From Hyaloraphidium curvatum (Eukaryota > Monoblepharomycota > Hyaloraphidiomycetes > Hyaloraphidiales > Hyaloraphidiaceae), in NCBI GenBank assembly GCA_025558095.1, contig JAIVFI010000017.1, forward strand, positions 310,001 to 374,000: a DNA stretch of 64,000 bases, written 5' to 3'. A program made the translations under genes and the position numbers. Of the stretch, positions 23,483 through 35,022 are shown piece after piece; the stretch's first letter is position 1, and every line of letters starts with the position of its first letter. The notes below the pieces were generated by a model. That model was given only the letters and a program-made list of their open reading frames with translations. It had not been told where the DNA came from and did not search any database.

Positions 23483-24064
23483 CGGGTCGCGGGAACTTGC
23501 GAGCTTTTGGAGCTCTGTCTTCGTCATACTTTTCTCTTTGAGTCCTTCATTAGAGACGGATTGCAGGTTAGGACCCCGAGCGAGTTTCGTCCGGCCGCCA
23601 AATATCCCGCCAAAGCTTTTCGGCAACCCCGCCAAACGGGACCCCAAGGCCCCTCTTTCGGTCGTCGCTAGAGTAGAGCGAACGGACTGCAGACGCTGCC
23701 GTGGCCTTGGTGGCCTTGGGTCTGGTTGTCAACACGAGCGTCGCCAGCCGAAACTCACGGGGCGACCTCTCGCACATCGCACGGGGAAGCACCAGCTTGC
23801 GTGCCACGAGCTCATCGCAACCAATCGGAAGGCTCGACTCCGGAAGAGGGGGACCTGAACCCAGCTGGGACATCCGCTCGGGTTTCCGACAACCCACCGG
23901 GACAGCCAATGTTTACCTGCGGCATCGCGCACCATTGAGCGTCGCTATTCGGCCAGAAAGCCCGTAAAACGGCTGTTTAGAAGTAGTAAACACTTGCAGG
24001 ACCCTTCTTTTGGTGGCGGCGGCAGCTGGGAGGCAGCTGCGGGACATTGAACCCTGCCTGGAAC
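23483..24064. promoter_or_regulatory. Intergenic region upstream of the KH/SAM gene
   Basis: 582 bp between two genes on the + strand. It should contain the YME2 terminator and the KH/SAM gene promoter. I looked for tRNA box A/B patterns and found none convincing. Open frames here show no protein-like composition. Confidence 0.35.
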
Positions 24065-27000
24065 ATGGAGCCCGGGACGCCCGTGGCCTCGCCTTCCCCG
24101 GCCTCCACCACCATTTCCTTGACGATTCCATACGTGGTCGTTGTTCCCAATGGCAATCCCGTTGAGGAAACCGATCGCTGGCTCGCTAATCTCTGCGAGG
24201 AGGCTGCTGCGTCGCAGCACTGCAGCGTCTCTTACGCTCGGGGAGAGACTACCAGCTATGTTCCTTCTCACCACCATCGCCCGATGATGCAACATACCTA
24301 TATCATCACGGTGGTCGGTGGCATGCGGGAAGCAATCAGCACCCGAGGAACGATCCTGCGAAATAACTTGACCCAGGTCTGTCAATGCGGTTCCACTCGC
24401 TGACCGAGCGACTGAATGTCCATTCTTGTTCTACAGACAACGGTCAGCATCAAGGCTTCTCGGAGATTCCTGATGGTCCCGGGAGGAGGCATGAAAGCCT
24501 CCGCGAAGCGGCGACTGGACAACATCATGCGGTCGACTCAGTGCCATTTGACGGTGCTCGGGCAGAACTTGCCCAAGGTGCCCGGACCGTCCTATAGGGA
24601 AAGCCATGATGTGGTCGACATTGAGATCACCGGAGTTTGGGAAGCAGTGGAGAGGGCACGGATCGAGACGCTAGTTTTCCTCGACGAGACGGTGGGTCAA
24701 CGATTTCCTCCCAGGACCGCAACCCTGACCCCTCTCCCTCTTTGCTAGACCGGTCTTTTTGCCGACACGGCCGAGATAGATCCCAAACTCCACCAGTCCT
24801 TGGCGGGTCGCAAGCGATCCGTGCTGAAGCAGATCATGCAGGACACCATGACCAACATCTACCTTCCCTCTCCCTTTGCTTTCCAACCCTCCAGGGAAGG
24901 CAACGTCGCTCTCGAGGATCGGGAGAAGATCCTCATCTGGATAACCGGGGATCGGTATGGAGTCCAGATGGCCAAGGAGGCGTTGCTTAGGCACGCGGAA
25001 GCAAAGGTCGGGAACCGCGTCGCGCCCCCGCAGTGCTCTCTCCTCACACTGCAATTCGCTTCCAGAAGGCGCAGATAGTCAGCCGTTCCGCTGCTTGCGC
25101 TCCGAGAAAGATCGATTGGATCCTCATGAATCGCAAGGACGCTCTCCGGAAGATCCTGCAGGACAACGGCGCCTTTGTCGTGTTTCCTCCTCTTGGGATC
25201 CACCACAACGTCATCACAGTCTTTGGAGACGACCGCGTCTACGTTGAGCGGACGCTTCGTCAGATCATGCTGCTGGTGAGCAGTCATTCGATTGGGAAAT
25301 GAAAGAGTGCTAACATGCAGGCAGACCACCGGCTTCTACGTTTCTTGCATACAGCTGTCCCAACCGGCATTCAATCTCCTGGGACCGGGCATGACAACCG
25401 CGGTCGCGGGCGAGCCCGTCTTTGCCTCAGTGGCCCGGACCGTACAGGCCATGCTGTCGCACGTGGCGCTAACTTGTCGCGCCGAGATCGTGCTCAAAAG
25501 CAACTTTGTCGAGATCTTTGGCACGGATCTGGCTGTCAAGTCGGCATTTGAGCAGCTTGTGGAGATCGACGCCATCAAGATGTATACGCGGGACACCAAA
25601 TTCCAGCTCGAGCTTGCCGTGGAACACCATGAGTTCATCAGCGGCAAGAAGAACGGCAAGGTCAACAAGATCGTGCGTTCCTCCGGATGTAGGGTCACCT
25701 TTCAAGAGAACTACAACGGATACAACATGCTAGTGGACATTCTGAATCCGTACCCCTCCAAAGCCCTGGAAGGACTGGCGCTGCTCGAGGTACGTGCGGC
25801 GCACTTCAACGCACCGCAAAAAGTTGCTCACATGCAGGTCCTCAGGAGGAGCTTCCTGCCGAACTCTCGTTCTGCGTGCCCGAGGCGTTCCACAAGCGAA
25901 TCATCGGAGTCGGCGGCAAGAACATCCAGCGCATCATGAAAAAGTTCGGCGTGTACGTCAAGTTTTCCAACGCGGAGGAGTTTGCCGAGCTCGGTGGCTA
26001 CTTTGAGAACGAGGACAACGTGATTGCGCGGACTCCGGCCAAGAACGCCAACAACCTCGAGAGCCTCAAGCTGGTGATCCTCGATCTCGTGAACAATGCA
26101 AAGGTGGGTGCAATCCGTCGGTCGCAATGGCGAACGAAAGCTAAACCCCCTTCTACATCAGGAGATGCAGGACGTCGAGGTCCCGATCCACATCCCGCGC
26201 GAGTTCCACCGGACAGTTGCGGGTCGCGGCGGCTACAACATCCGGGAGATCGAGAAGCGCACCCGCGTAACAGCCGCGTTGCCGGAGAAGGAATCTGGAT
26301 CGGGAGACATCGTCCTCAAAGGACCGGAGCAGTACATCTCGCAGGCCAAGGCAATGCTGCAGGACATCGTGCCCGAGATCACGGCAATCTACGTCAAGGC
26401 CACTCCGAGGGCGCGGGAGGTCCTCATGTCCGACGAGTTTCTGGATGAGATCGCGCTGCGGGCGAAGCAGAGCTTCGACGTGGACCTGCTGCCGTACGTG
26501 CCGAGAGATGAGGAGGATGTCGACCAGGTCTGGGTGGTTATGGAGCATAGGAAAGCCAGCCAGACCGCCGATGAGGGACGCAAATGGGTGCTGGAGTACC
26601 TCGCGGGGAAAAAGGTCCGCAACCGGCTGCGGGCGCCGTCAAGCGGTGTTTCTGACCACCGATCTCGCAGCTCGAGATTGAGCAAGTGGACCAAGCGCAG
26701 CGCACGCCAGCGCCGGAGCCTCCCTCGATGCCGATCACGACGGCTGCGGAGGCATTCCAGCACTTCAACAGCAAGCTGTTTGCACCTGTTCAGCCGTCGG
26801 AGTCGCCAAGCTACAGCTACTCCCTATTCGACACCGAGGGCTTCAAGGTGAGGAGGCGGATGGACAGCGTACCAGCAGACGTGGCTGACGTGCGATCTAC
26901 AGGCTGCACGAGGCGTCGGATCGGCTCCGAACCTGCGGTCGCTGTTTGACGAGAGCAGCAAGGCCGTCGGGGGCATGCGGCGCAGCCAGTCTGAGCTGGT

Positions 27001-27768
27001 CGACAACCTCTTCATGGACGCCATTGTCAACCGGAACCGAAGGCTCACGGAATCATCGCTCGAGGTTTGCATCCGCTTGTACTACCATTTCTTGCATGGC
27101 TGACGCTTCAACGTTCCAGTCCCCGGCTCCGAGTCTGTACGGCACGTACGATTCTCCAACCACCTTCTTCCCTCCTCCTGCGCCTTTTGGGCAGCGCGCC
27201 GCGGAAGAGTCGTCGACCTACATCAGCGACTCGCCGCCGCGGTTGGTCCCGCGCGCACGCACAGACTCGAGCGACGAGGGCACGATGAGCCCCGGCAACC
27301 CTTCCATGCGCGCCTGGTCTCCCCCGCGGTCGAACGATCGCGCCCCCTCTCCGCCCCGTCGTGGCTCGCCTCTGCGCTCCTACACCCCTATCGAGGAGAT
27401 CTTCGAGTCACCAGATCCGTCAGATGCCGAGGACATCATCCTTTCGGACGATCTCATCAACCGCGTACTCCGGATGGGAATGGCCGAGGCCGAGGAGGAG
27501 CCCACCAAGCACAAGGAGTACGCTCCCGTTCGCATCATCCTCGAGAGCTTGAACCTGCAAAAGTTCGTCGATCACTTCATCGAGCAGGAGGTGAGCACGG
27601 TTCCGGTGCGTTTGATCTTGCTACAGCTCACAACCCCGACAGATCGACTTTGGGACGTTCAAGCACTTGGATGATGCGGACCTGCGAACGCTCGGCGTCA
27701 ACACGCTGGGTTCCAGGAAACGGATTCTCGCTGCGATCAAGAGCATCTCGCAGTCGCCCATCAGCTAG
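24065..27768 (+). CDS. Bicaudal-C-like multi-KH RNA-binding protein with C-terminal SAM domain
   Basis: Eleven exons (24065-24376, 24437-24691, 24749-25006, 25066-25275, 25325-25789, 25846-26103, 26162-26614, 26671-26847, 26903-27064, 27120-27590, 27643-27768) give 1,048 residues. Every exon length is a multiple of three, so all ten introns are phase 0. At least two KH domains have intact GxxG loops (RIIGVGGKNIQRIMKKF and TVAGRGGYNIREIEKRT). A third has GKKNGKVNKIV, and the upstream exons read as degenerate KH folds. A Ser/Pro-rich linker leads to a SAM domain (VRIILESLNLQKFVDHF, then TFKHLDDADLRTLGVNTLG). KH repeats plus a terminal SAM resemble metazoan BicC, an mRNA regulator that polymerises through SAM. 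Orthology is not proved; the role as a cytoplasmic mRNA-binding scaffold is inference. Confidence 0.88.
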
Positions 27769-27967
27769 AAACTACTATCTTCTTAGTCACGATACCCGGG
27801 TCTTGCATTCCATGTATCTGAGCTCGAATACCCCAGGTTCTGATCATCATTCTTTCATTCTTTCATATCTATCCACTGGCAGTGATCGGTCCGACGCGGA
27901 TGTTGTGGCGAAAAGGTGGCGATTCTTCATTCCGCAGCGGAGCATTACCCTGTCTCCCGCATTGAAG

Positions 27968-28950
27968 ATGCCCTCCGCGGAACGCGTCAACCAGATCGCC
28001 GGCCACATCGACGCCGAAGCCACGAATGGCTCGGTCGCCGTGAGGGGCCCGGTCTCCGCGTCTCCGACCGTCGCGACGCCGGCCCCCGGGGTCAAGTGCG
28101 GAACCGCTCTCTTCGCCCTCCATTCTCCGCTAACTGCAGGTTCCCTCGGCCAGAATGAACTACCTGATCCGGCGCAAGCCCACCACTACGCGCGATGAGC
28201 TCATCGCCAACTGGTAGGACAATCGGCGCGGCCGCAACTCATCCACAGCTCATGCAGGCATTGTTTCCCGCTCATGCCGGCACTGCTGCGCGTTGTTTCC
28301 CGCGTAGGTTCGCGAACCACATGCCTGCGGTGATTGCCGGCACAAAGGCAGCCACGGATGCCGGCCGGGTCGGCGCCCGGCGGTACATCGCCACGCTCTT
28401 CGACCAGGCCGAGGCCAAGGGTGCGGAGCGCCCGTGGGATGGCGTCGCGCAGCTCTGGTGGGACAAGGAGCCGCCTAGCCCCAAGGAGCCCTTCGGCACC
28501 AAGCCCAGCGACACGTTTCAGGAGAAGGCCGAGCCCTACTCTCCCTGGGCAACGCGCGAGAATATAATCCTCGACGGATCGGAGCGCCTTGCGGTGGTGC
28601 CCAACACGCTCAACGCGCCGTTCCCGTGCACGCGCACCGGCTTCCTCAAGGTCGTCGTGATGGTCTCGGGCAAGCCGGGCGTCGACTACAACAAGTTCTT
28701 CGACCACTGGCTGAACGTGCACTCGAAGAACGTGGCCGGGGTCATGCAGCAGGTCGGCGGGTTCCGCTACGTCATCAACCTGTCGGTTCGGCCGGAGGAG
28801 GCGCCTTTCGCGGGCATGGCCGAGCTCTACTTCCCCGACGAGGCGTCGTACAAGCGGCAGATGGAGCTGATCAAGCCCGACGGGATGGAGAACTTCATGT
28901 CGAAAGCGGACTTCTACACGTGCCGCACCGAGATGGTTGGCATCCCTTGA
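27968..28950 (+). CDS. EthD-domain protein
   Basis: Exons 27968-28095, 28154-28213 and 28308-28950 give 276 residues. The C-terminal half is an EthD/dimeric alpha-beta barrel unit: FLKVVVMVSGKPGVDYNKFF, DHWLNVHSKNVAGVM, then FAGMAELYFPDEASYKRQM. The N-terminal part, rebuilt by splicing, contains MNYLIRRKPTTTRDELIANW followed by FANHMPAVIAG, which looks like a second, shorter EthD unit. In bacteria EthD accompanies ether-degrading cytochrome P450; in fungi such proteins occur in polyketide-tailoring or unknown contexts. No biosynthetic neighbours are present, so no pathway is assigned. Its stop lies 117 bp from the TRM7 stop. Confidence 0.85.
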
Positions 28951-29066
28951 TCGTGCTGGGACCGAAGACGTGGGGGACTCTTGGAGGCGTTGGAACGACG
29001 TGCCTTTGGGCGACGAGAAGTCTTCGCGGTATCCATCTTTGTACAGCCGTGGTACATCCAGCATGG

Positions 29067-29960
29067 TCACTCGAGCCCGTTTGTCCGCCGTAGCTCGACG
29101 GCCTTGTCGTGCGGGGTCGCCAGCGGCGGCTGCGTCGGCGGCAGCACCTCGTCCCCCGCCGGATAAGTCATGTCGGCGTCGTAGTCCGCAAGACTCCCCG
29201 CCGCCACGAACGGCACGACGACCCTGTGTGGTCCCTCGGGGAGGTCCTCGACGCGGAACCTGGGGTCCAGCAGCGGGTTCTCCATCGTCGGCACGTAGCC
29301 CTCCGGCGGCGCGTAGCCCCGGCAGACGATGAACGCCTCGATGCTCGAGTTTCGCGAGCTCCGCGGCTTGGAGAGCACCACGTCGGGGAAAAACACCCGC
29401 ATCTGCGAGCAGAGCAGCGAAACGTCCCTCCCCCGGAATATCTTGGCCACAAACGCCCCCCCGGGCCTGAGTACGTGCGACGCGATGTTAAAGGCCGCGA
29501 GGAGCAGGTGCGCCTGTAGAAACTCGTCCATGTCGTGCAAGCCCGTCACGTCGGGCGCGCCGTCGCACACGACGAGGTCCGCGCGGTCCCCGCTGAAGTG
29601 CGAGATGATGCGCTCGGCCGTCTCGCGCTTGGTGATATCCCCCTGCAGCTGCACCACCCCGGGGATCGGCGCCATGGGCTGCAGGTCCACGGCGATGATG
29701 GTGGCGCCCGGCAGCCGCCGCGAGAGGACCTGGGACCAGCTGCCCGGGGCGGCGCAGAGGTCGACGACGCGGCAGCAGCCGTCGAGGAGGGAGAACTCGT
29801 CGTCGAGCTGCATGAGCTTGAAGGCGCTGCGGGCCCTCCAGCCCTCCTCTTTGGCCAATCTGTTCGGCTCCGGGCGGTAAATCCCAGGGCCTCAATGGTC
29901 TTCGTGGCACAGGCCATACCTGTACCATCTGTCGCGCTTGTCCTTCGATGCACGGCCCAT
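29067..29960 (-). CDS. TRM7: TRM7/FTSJ1 tRNA 2'-O-methyltransferase
   Basis: SAM-dependent enzyme that methylates riboses 32 and 34 in the anticodon loop of certain tRNAs. Exons 29920-29960 and 29067-29859 (60 nt intron) give 277 residues. Splicing restores [14 protein letters not shown] then [18 protein letters not shown]. The SAM site is [17 protein letters not shown]. The K-D-K-E catalytic tetrad can be placed: Lys in RSAFKL, Asp in CDGAPDVTG, Lys in FVAKIFRG, Glu in SSIEAFIVC. The C-terminal extension of about 70 residues is acidic and Pro-rich. It shares a 191 bp divergent promoter region with SMN. Confidence 0.96.
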
Positions 29961-30151
29961 TTTGTGTCGTTCTCGTGCCCGCCGAGGCTTGAAAGAGGCC
30001 GAAACGCAACACGAGGTTGGGTAGGGTTGAGTGTTTACGGCCGTCTCAGAGGCCCCTCCTCAAGCCGCGCATAACTCCAGCTCCAAACGCGTCCCTGCCC
30101 CCGCAAATGGTCCCGTCGCTCTATCCCCACCGGTGACCTCCTTGCCCCGCG

Positions 30152-30818
30152 ATGGACGCCCGCGCCCGCCCTCCGGCCGCCAAACCCCCCGCCAAGCGGC
30201 GCCGCCGCGGCGGCCCGAAGCACTCGGACGTATGGGACGACTCGTCGCTGATCGCGGCGTGGGACGACGCGGTGCGGGAGTTCCAGGTTGGCTTGCTCGG
30301 TGTTCTCGGCCGGGAGGAAAGGGGCTGACGGTGACCTGTCGCGGGGGAAGATGTTCCACAGCGAGGACGCTGGTGTGCGCGCCGAGGCGGCCAAGCGGGC
30401 CACGGAGGACGGTGCGGAGGATGGGGAGGGGGGAGAAGACGGGGAGGTGCTCGAAGAGTGCGAGGAGGGGGAGTGGGAAGGCGGGGGAGGCGACGGGGCC
30501 GGGGATGCCGGCGGAGGGAAGGCGCAGGGGGGGCAGAACGGGCAGTGGGGACAGTACGGGGCTGGCGGAGCGGCGGACATCGCGATACCACCGCCGGCGG
30601 TCGGTGGGTCTCTGCCGGGGCCGGGGTGACAAGCCCTCAGACGCCTCACCCCATCGGGCCGGCCGCAGACGACCCGAACCTGGCCAACCTCGTCATGTCG
30701 TACTACTACGCGGGGTATTACGCCGGATTCTACGTGGGTCGGGGCGCGATGGCCTGCCGGAGCGGGGAACTGACACTCCGGAACGCCGTGGAAACAGGCC
30801 GGGCAGAGGGCGAGGTGA
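30152..30818 (+). CDS. SMN1: Survival motor neuron (SMN) homologue without Tudor domain
   Basis: Core of the SMN complex, which loads Sm proteins onto spliceosomal snRNAs. Exons 30152-30286, 30351-30603, 30669-30733 and 30798-30818 give 157 residues. Exon 1 carries the Gemin2-binding motif (DVWDDSSLIAAWDDAVREF) after a basic leader. The C-terminal YG box is spliced from DDPNLANLVMSYYYAGYY and AGFY to the 21 nt last exon encoding AGQRAR. The middle is Glu/Gly-rich and shows no Tudor domain, as in fission yeast SMN. Reading through the last intron instead would add about 40 unrelated residues, so the micro-exon is preferred. The 3' end converges on SERF. Confidence 0.9.
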
Positions 30819-31035
30819 ATGCAGCCGCGGCAGGGCGGCCGCGGGATCGATTAGAGGGGATACCAGTACAACCGTGACCGGCGCAAAGAGTGTAAATCAG
30901 CCGAAAGTCCGAAGTCCAGGCCCGCCGCCGAGCGTCCGGCCCCGCGGGAGTCCGATGTGTCCGTGCTTTCCAGGACGAGGGGGCGCCCCGCCACCGCCAT
31001 CGGATGCCCGGTCCGGTGCGGTGCCACGGCGGGGG

Positions 31036-31316
31036 CTACTTGCCCCCGCCCGCTTTTTCCTGCGCGGCCTTCTGCTGTTTTTCCCGCAGGATCTGTGCGT
31101 CGCGCTCCTTGCGCTGCGCGACGGTGAGGCCGTCGTCGGCGCGCTTGCCCTTCGATGACTCGCTCTGCTTCTTCGCGTTCTTCTCGCGGGCGAGCTCGCG
31201 CTGGTTGCCGCCTGGGTGCGGGCGCCGGGCCGGGGTGGAGAAACGGGGTGAAGGGGATGGGCGGGGGGGGTCAGCGGGGCGAGAGGGGGCGCCGGGCAGC
31301 TCATCCCACGGGTCAT
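31036..31316 (-). CDS. SERF (4F5) family small basic protein
   Basis: Exon 1 is only 7 nt (31310-31316) and exon 2 is 31036-31211, separated by a 98 nt intron; the product is 60 residues. The spliced start reads [17 protein letters not shown], a near-perfect SERF signature, followed by [19 protein letters not shown] and a Gln/Lys-rich end. Animal SERF proteins bind nucleic acid and alter amyloid aggregation; the fungal role is not settled. Without the micro-exon the ORF would lack a sensible start. It shares 141 bp with the divergent DOT1 gene. Confidence 0.92.
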
Positions 31317-31457
31317 CTCTGCGCGTGCGCCACTCGGCTACTCAGAGGCGGGTGAGCCGCGAGAGCGGGGAGAGAGGCGAGTCGGGTCAACTGTCGGCAG
31401 TGCTAGCTTGCGACTCACCGTGCGGACGATCATTTCTCGCGCGGCGCAGCAGACCGA

Positions 31458-33657
31458 ATGGAGGGGGCAACGGAGGCCCCGCCGGCAGCGCCCTCTGTGC
31501 CCGCGCTGCGGAAGCTGCCGCGTGTCGTCGTGCGCGAGGCGTCGCCCGGCGCGGCGGAGCCGAGAGTGGGCTACGTCCCGGCGGACCCGGCGAGCTGGCG
31601 GCTGCGGCTCGCGCCCGGCGCCCCGCTCCCCCCGCCGAAGCCGCGGCCGCCGCCGAAGCAGCCCGCGGAGCCCGCCCGCCGCCCGGACGCACCGCGCAGC
31701 GACGCCGTGACGCCGCCGTCGCCGCCGCTGACGCACGACGCCGAGCCGGCGGAGCCCCCGCCAAAGGCCGCTGCGGCACAGAGGCTGCCGGACGCGGAGA
31801 AGCGCAAAAAGCAGGACGCCAAGCCGGCTGACGGCAGCAGGCACGCAGACGGGCCCAAGCCGCCGAAAAAGGACCGCCCGAAGGACGGCGCCGGGTCCGC
31901 CGCCCCAAAGGACGGCTCGGCACCGCCAAAGCCCGCAAAGCAGGCCGGCGGCGATGCCAAGGGCGACGCCAAGCCCAAGCAGGACCAGAAACCGGCCAAG
32001 CCGCGAGGCGACAAAGACGCCAAGCCCGGCAAGGGCGCCGGGGACGCGGACAGGCCGGCCAAGCCGGCCGCCGCCCCGGAAAAGCGCCCCCGCGCCGACC
32101 CGCCCGCCTCCTCCGGCAAATCCGGCAGCGATTCGCTCCCCGCGCCCAAGAAGCCGCGGCTCGAGGAGGAGCGCCGCTCCGTGAGCCCGCGGCCGCCGAC
32201 GGAGCAGCAGCTCGAGGCGCAAAAGGCCGTCATGGCGCGCATCGCCGCCAAGATGGACCTGGACAAGGGGTTCGACTCGGACGCGCATTCCGAGACGTCG
32301 ACGTCGCCGCGCCGCAGGGCGCCCGCGGCGGCCGCGGAGCAGGCCCTGCCGAGGAAGCGGGACTGCCGCTACCTGAGCCAAAAGTCCATGGCGCCCGGCA
32401 CCGACGCCGCGGACGTGGTCAAGGACGAGCTGGACAAGTACGTGGCGTTCGGCGACAGCGAGGGCGGGAAGAGGACCGCGGAGACGGCCGAGGTGGTGGA
32501 GCTGGAGTTCCCCGGCGAGGGGGCATCCGAGCGGTGGGTTCCCATGAGCGTGATCTACCAGCTTTGCGCTCATCTGTCGCTTCTCTGCACCTTTCTGTGC
32601 CTCCTTTCGCCTCCCCCGTGCCAGGTATCCGCTCATCGAGCCGAAAAAGGCCGGCGAGCTGGCGCCCGTCGGGGACATCTACAACTCGGCCAAGCTCATC
32701 GTCCAATACGTCGTCCCCGCCGCGCACCGCGGCGATCTCGGCGACATCAACTCGGGCATCCTCCGTTCCATCATCAAGGCGTGCCACACCAAGAACCACG
32801 AGGCCCTCAAGGCCGCGATCGAGGAGTGGAACGCCAAGATGCGGAAGATGAAGGAGGACAACGTGTTCGCTTTGCTGGAGCTGCAGGCCCCCGCGGCACC
32901 GCAGCCGCTCATCAACCACATCCTGGAGCAGGCCTACTCCCGGACCGTGGCGCCCTACTCGGAGCTGCTGAACCAGTACCGCGCCTTTGGCAACAACGTC
33001 TACGGCGAGGTCAAGAGCGGCCTCGTGCGCGAGTTCATCAAGAACGCGCGCATCCAGCCGCACCACGTCTTCATCGACATGGGCAGCGGCATCGGCAACG
33101 TCGTGCTCCAGATCGCCGGCGAGGTGCTCGCCGAGTCGCACGGCGTCGAGGTCATGGACATCCCCGCCAAGCTGGGCGGCAGGCAGCTCAAGGAGTTCCT
33201 GAGCCGCATGCGGTACTACGCCCAGCCGTGCGGCAAGGTGCGGCTGCGGCACGCCAACTTCCTCACGGACCCCGAGACGGACGAGGTGCTCAAGCGCGCG
33301 GACGTCGTGTTCGTCAACAACTACGCCTTCGAGCCGAGGCTGAACCAGCTGTGCCTGGCAAAGTTCCTGGACCTGAAGGAGGGCGCGCGGGTCATCAGCC
33401 TGCGGAGCTTCGTGCACCAGGACCGGAGGATCAACTACCGCACCGCGGACGCGTGGGTGTTTTCGCACCTCCCGGCACCTTTTGCCCGTGCTGATCCTCC
33501 CGCGTTTCACAGTCTCGAGTCCATCTTCCGCGTCAAGGAGTTCCACTTCGGCACCGACATGGTGTCCTGGACGAACGAGGGCGGGCGGTACTTTGTCCAC
33601 ACGGTGGACCGGAGCATGCTGAGGAGCTATGCCAAGGAGGCCGGCGTCGGGCTGTAG
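31458..33657 (+). CDS. DOT1: DOT1 histone H3-K79 methyltransferase
   Basis: Nucleosomal H3K79 methyltransferase. Exons 31458-32533, 32625-33452 and 33513-33657 give 682 residues. The N-terminal 350 residues are Pro/Ala/Lys-rich and disordered, as in yeast Dot1, and may bind nucleosomes. The catalytic domain includes YGEVKSGLVREFIKN, the SAM motif FIDMGSGIGNVVLQIAGE, GVEVMDIPAKLG, and the NNYAFEPRLNQ loop. The second intron (33453-33512, 60 nt) is stop-free; removing it joins TADA to LESIFRVKEF, then SWTNEGGRYFV, as the family requires. Confidence 0.95.
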
Positions 33658-34020
33658 GTTGCTGCCGGCGGCTGTAGATGGCCAGGTCGCTGTTGTTGTG
33701 GGGCGTCCGGGATCGGGTGGGTGGGGTGGGGTCGCGCTGCTGTTCGCCCGGAAGCGGAGACGAGACATCTGTTAAAGAGCTCATTGTAGAGCTGTAATTG
33801 ATCTTTTGTCGCCCGATTGCGCGCGATCGGGTCCGTCTGGAGGTGACAGCCGACAGAGGGCAATCCCCGGCCCACCGCCACCTCCTTCACCTCCCGCGCA
33901 GCGCGGGGACATCGAGCCGGGACAAACCCGCCGTCATCCGGCGGCGCTCTCCCGCACTCCCGCAACCCGTCCCGCCCCCTCTTTCCCCCTTCCCGGCCGC
34001 CCCGCGGCCCCTCTGGCGCG
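33658..34020. other. Intergenic region between DOT1 and NDUFA12
   Basis: 363 bp between two + strand genes, expected to hold the DOT1 3' end and the NDUFA12 promoter. The second half is C-rich. No gene or RNA seen. Confidence 0.35.
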
Positions 34021-34832
34021 ATGTCCAAGCTCGCGCTCAACAACGCCATTTCCCGTACCATCGCATCGATCTACTACAACGGACCGCTGCGGGCCTTCAA
34101 GCAGTGGTGGACGATGTGGGTCTTCCGCCTAGGCGCGTCCTGGACGGCCCGCTGACCGCGTCGCGCAGCCACGACCCCAAGATCGGAACCAAGGGTGCGC
34201 CCCGCCGCGGGGACGGAGCGGGATGCCGGGCTGACGAACGTTCCTTCCCCTTTATTCTCTCCATGGCTTGCGTTGTGCGCCTGCAGTTGGGTCGGATGCG
34301 CTGGGGAACGAGTACTACGAGAACCTGAACGAGGAGCTCGGTGCGGGCGCGCGTTTCCGCGCAAGGGGATGCGAGAGCTGACCGTCGGGACGGTACTGGT
34401 GCTTTGCTTTCTCGGCACTGCAGGCCGCGAGCGCTGGGTGGAGTACAAGCAGTGGTCATGGGGCGGGCAGGCCGACAAGGTCACCCCCGAATGGTGGGCG
34501 GGCTCTCGGCACGCGTGGTGGTGCGGGCACACTGAACGGCCGTCGCGCAGGCACGGTTGGCTTCACAAGATGCACGACTCCCCCGGGACCCCCGAGGTTC
34601 CGAGACCAAAGTGGGTTCGGCGGCCCGCCGCATGTCCCCGGTCGTGAACCGTTCGCCCGCAGGTACCTCACTCCCTACACCCCCAACTACACCGGCTCTC
34701 CGCAGGCGTACAAGCCGTACAGCACCACAAGGGCAAAGATCGAGTCGTGGACGCCGGTAAGTGCCAGAGAGCCGGGCTCGGATTGTTACCTTTAGCCCTT
34801 ACGTGGTCATCCAGGCAACGAAGCCGCGATAG
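34021..34832 (+). CDS. NDUFA12: NDUFA12 (B17.2), complex I accessory subunit
   Basis: Accessory subunit of mitochondrial NADH dehydrogenase. Seven exons (34021-34115, 34169-34194, 34287-34340, 34424-34493, 34551-34610, 34663-34756, 34815-34832) total 417 nt, giving 138 residues. Each junction restores the family sequence: IHDPKIGTKVGSDALGNEYY, GRERWVEYKQWSWGG, TPEWHGWLHKMHDSPGTPEV and PKYLTPYTPNYTGSPQAYKP. The last exon is 18 nt and supplies ATKPR. Exon 2 is only 26 nt. Presence of this subunit means the host keeps a proton-pumping complex I. Confidence 0.95.
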
Positions 34833-35022
34833 GGCCCTTCGCTTCAGTCTAGACCTCACTGAATGTACAAAGGTCTCGGAAGAAGCAATGACATCTGCCG
34901 ATATGGACTCGGGTTCACCATGCCTAATCATGCGAAGCGGACACCATTCGAAACCAGTTTGAGCCATTGTGTCCATTCTGCAATATACATCGGAGACAAG
35001 GCCGTGTAGAAGACGCAGCGAA

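Noticed and set aside
23700-23880. GGTTCAGGTCC-like word on the minus strand between YME2 and the KH/SAM gene
   Set aside because: Position 58 would be G rather than the required A, and no cloverleaf can be drawn.
30739-30875. Extended SMN C-terminus by reading through after the YG box
   Set aside because: Splicing GTGGGT to AACAG gives the conserved AGQRAR end and an immediate stop, whereas read-through adds about 40 residues with no family match.
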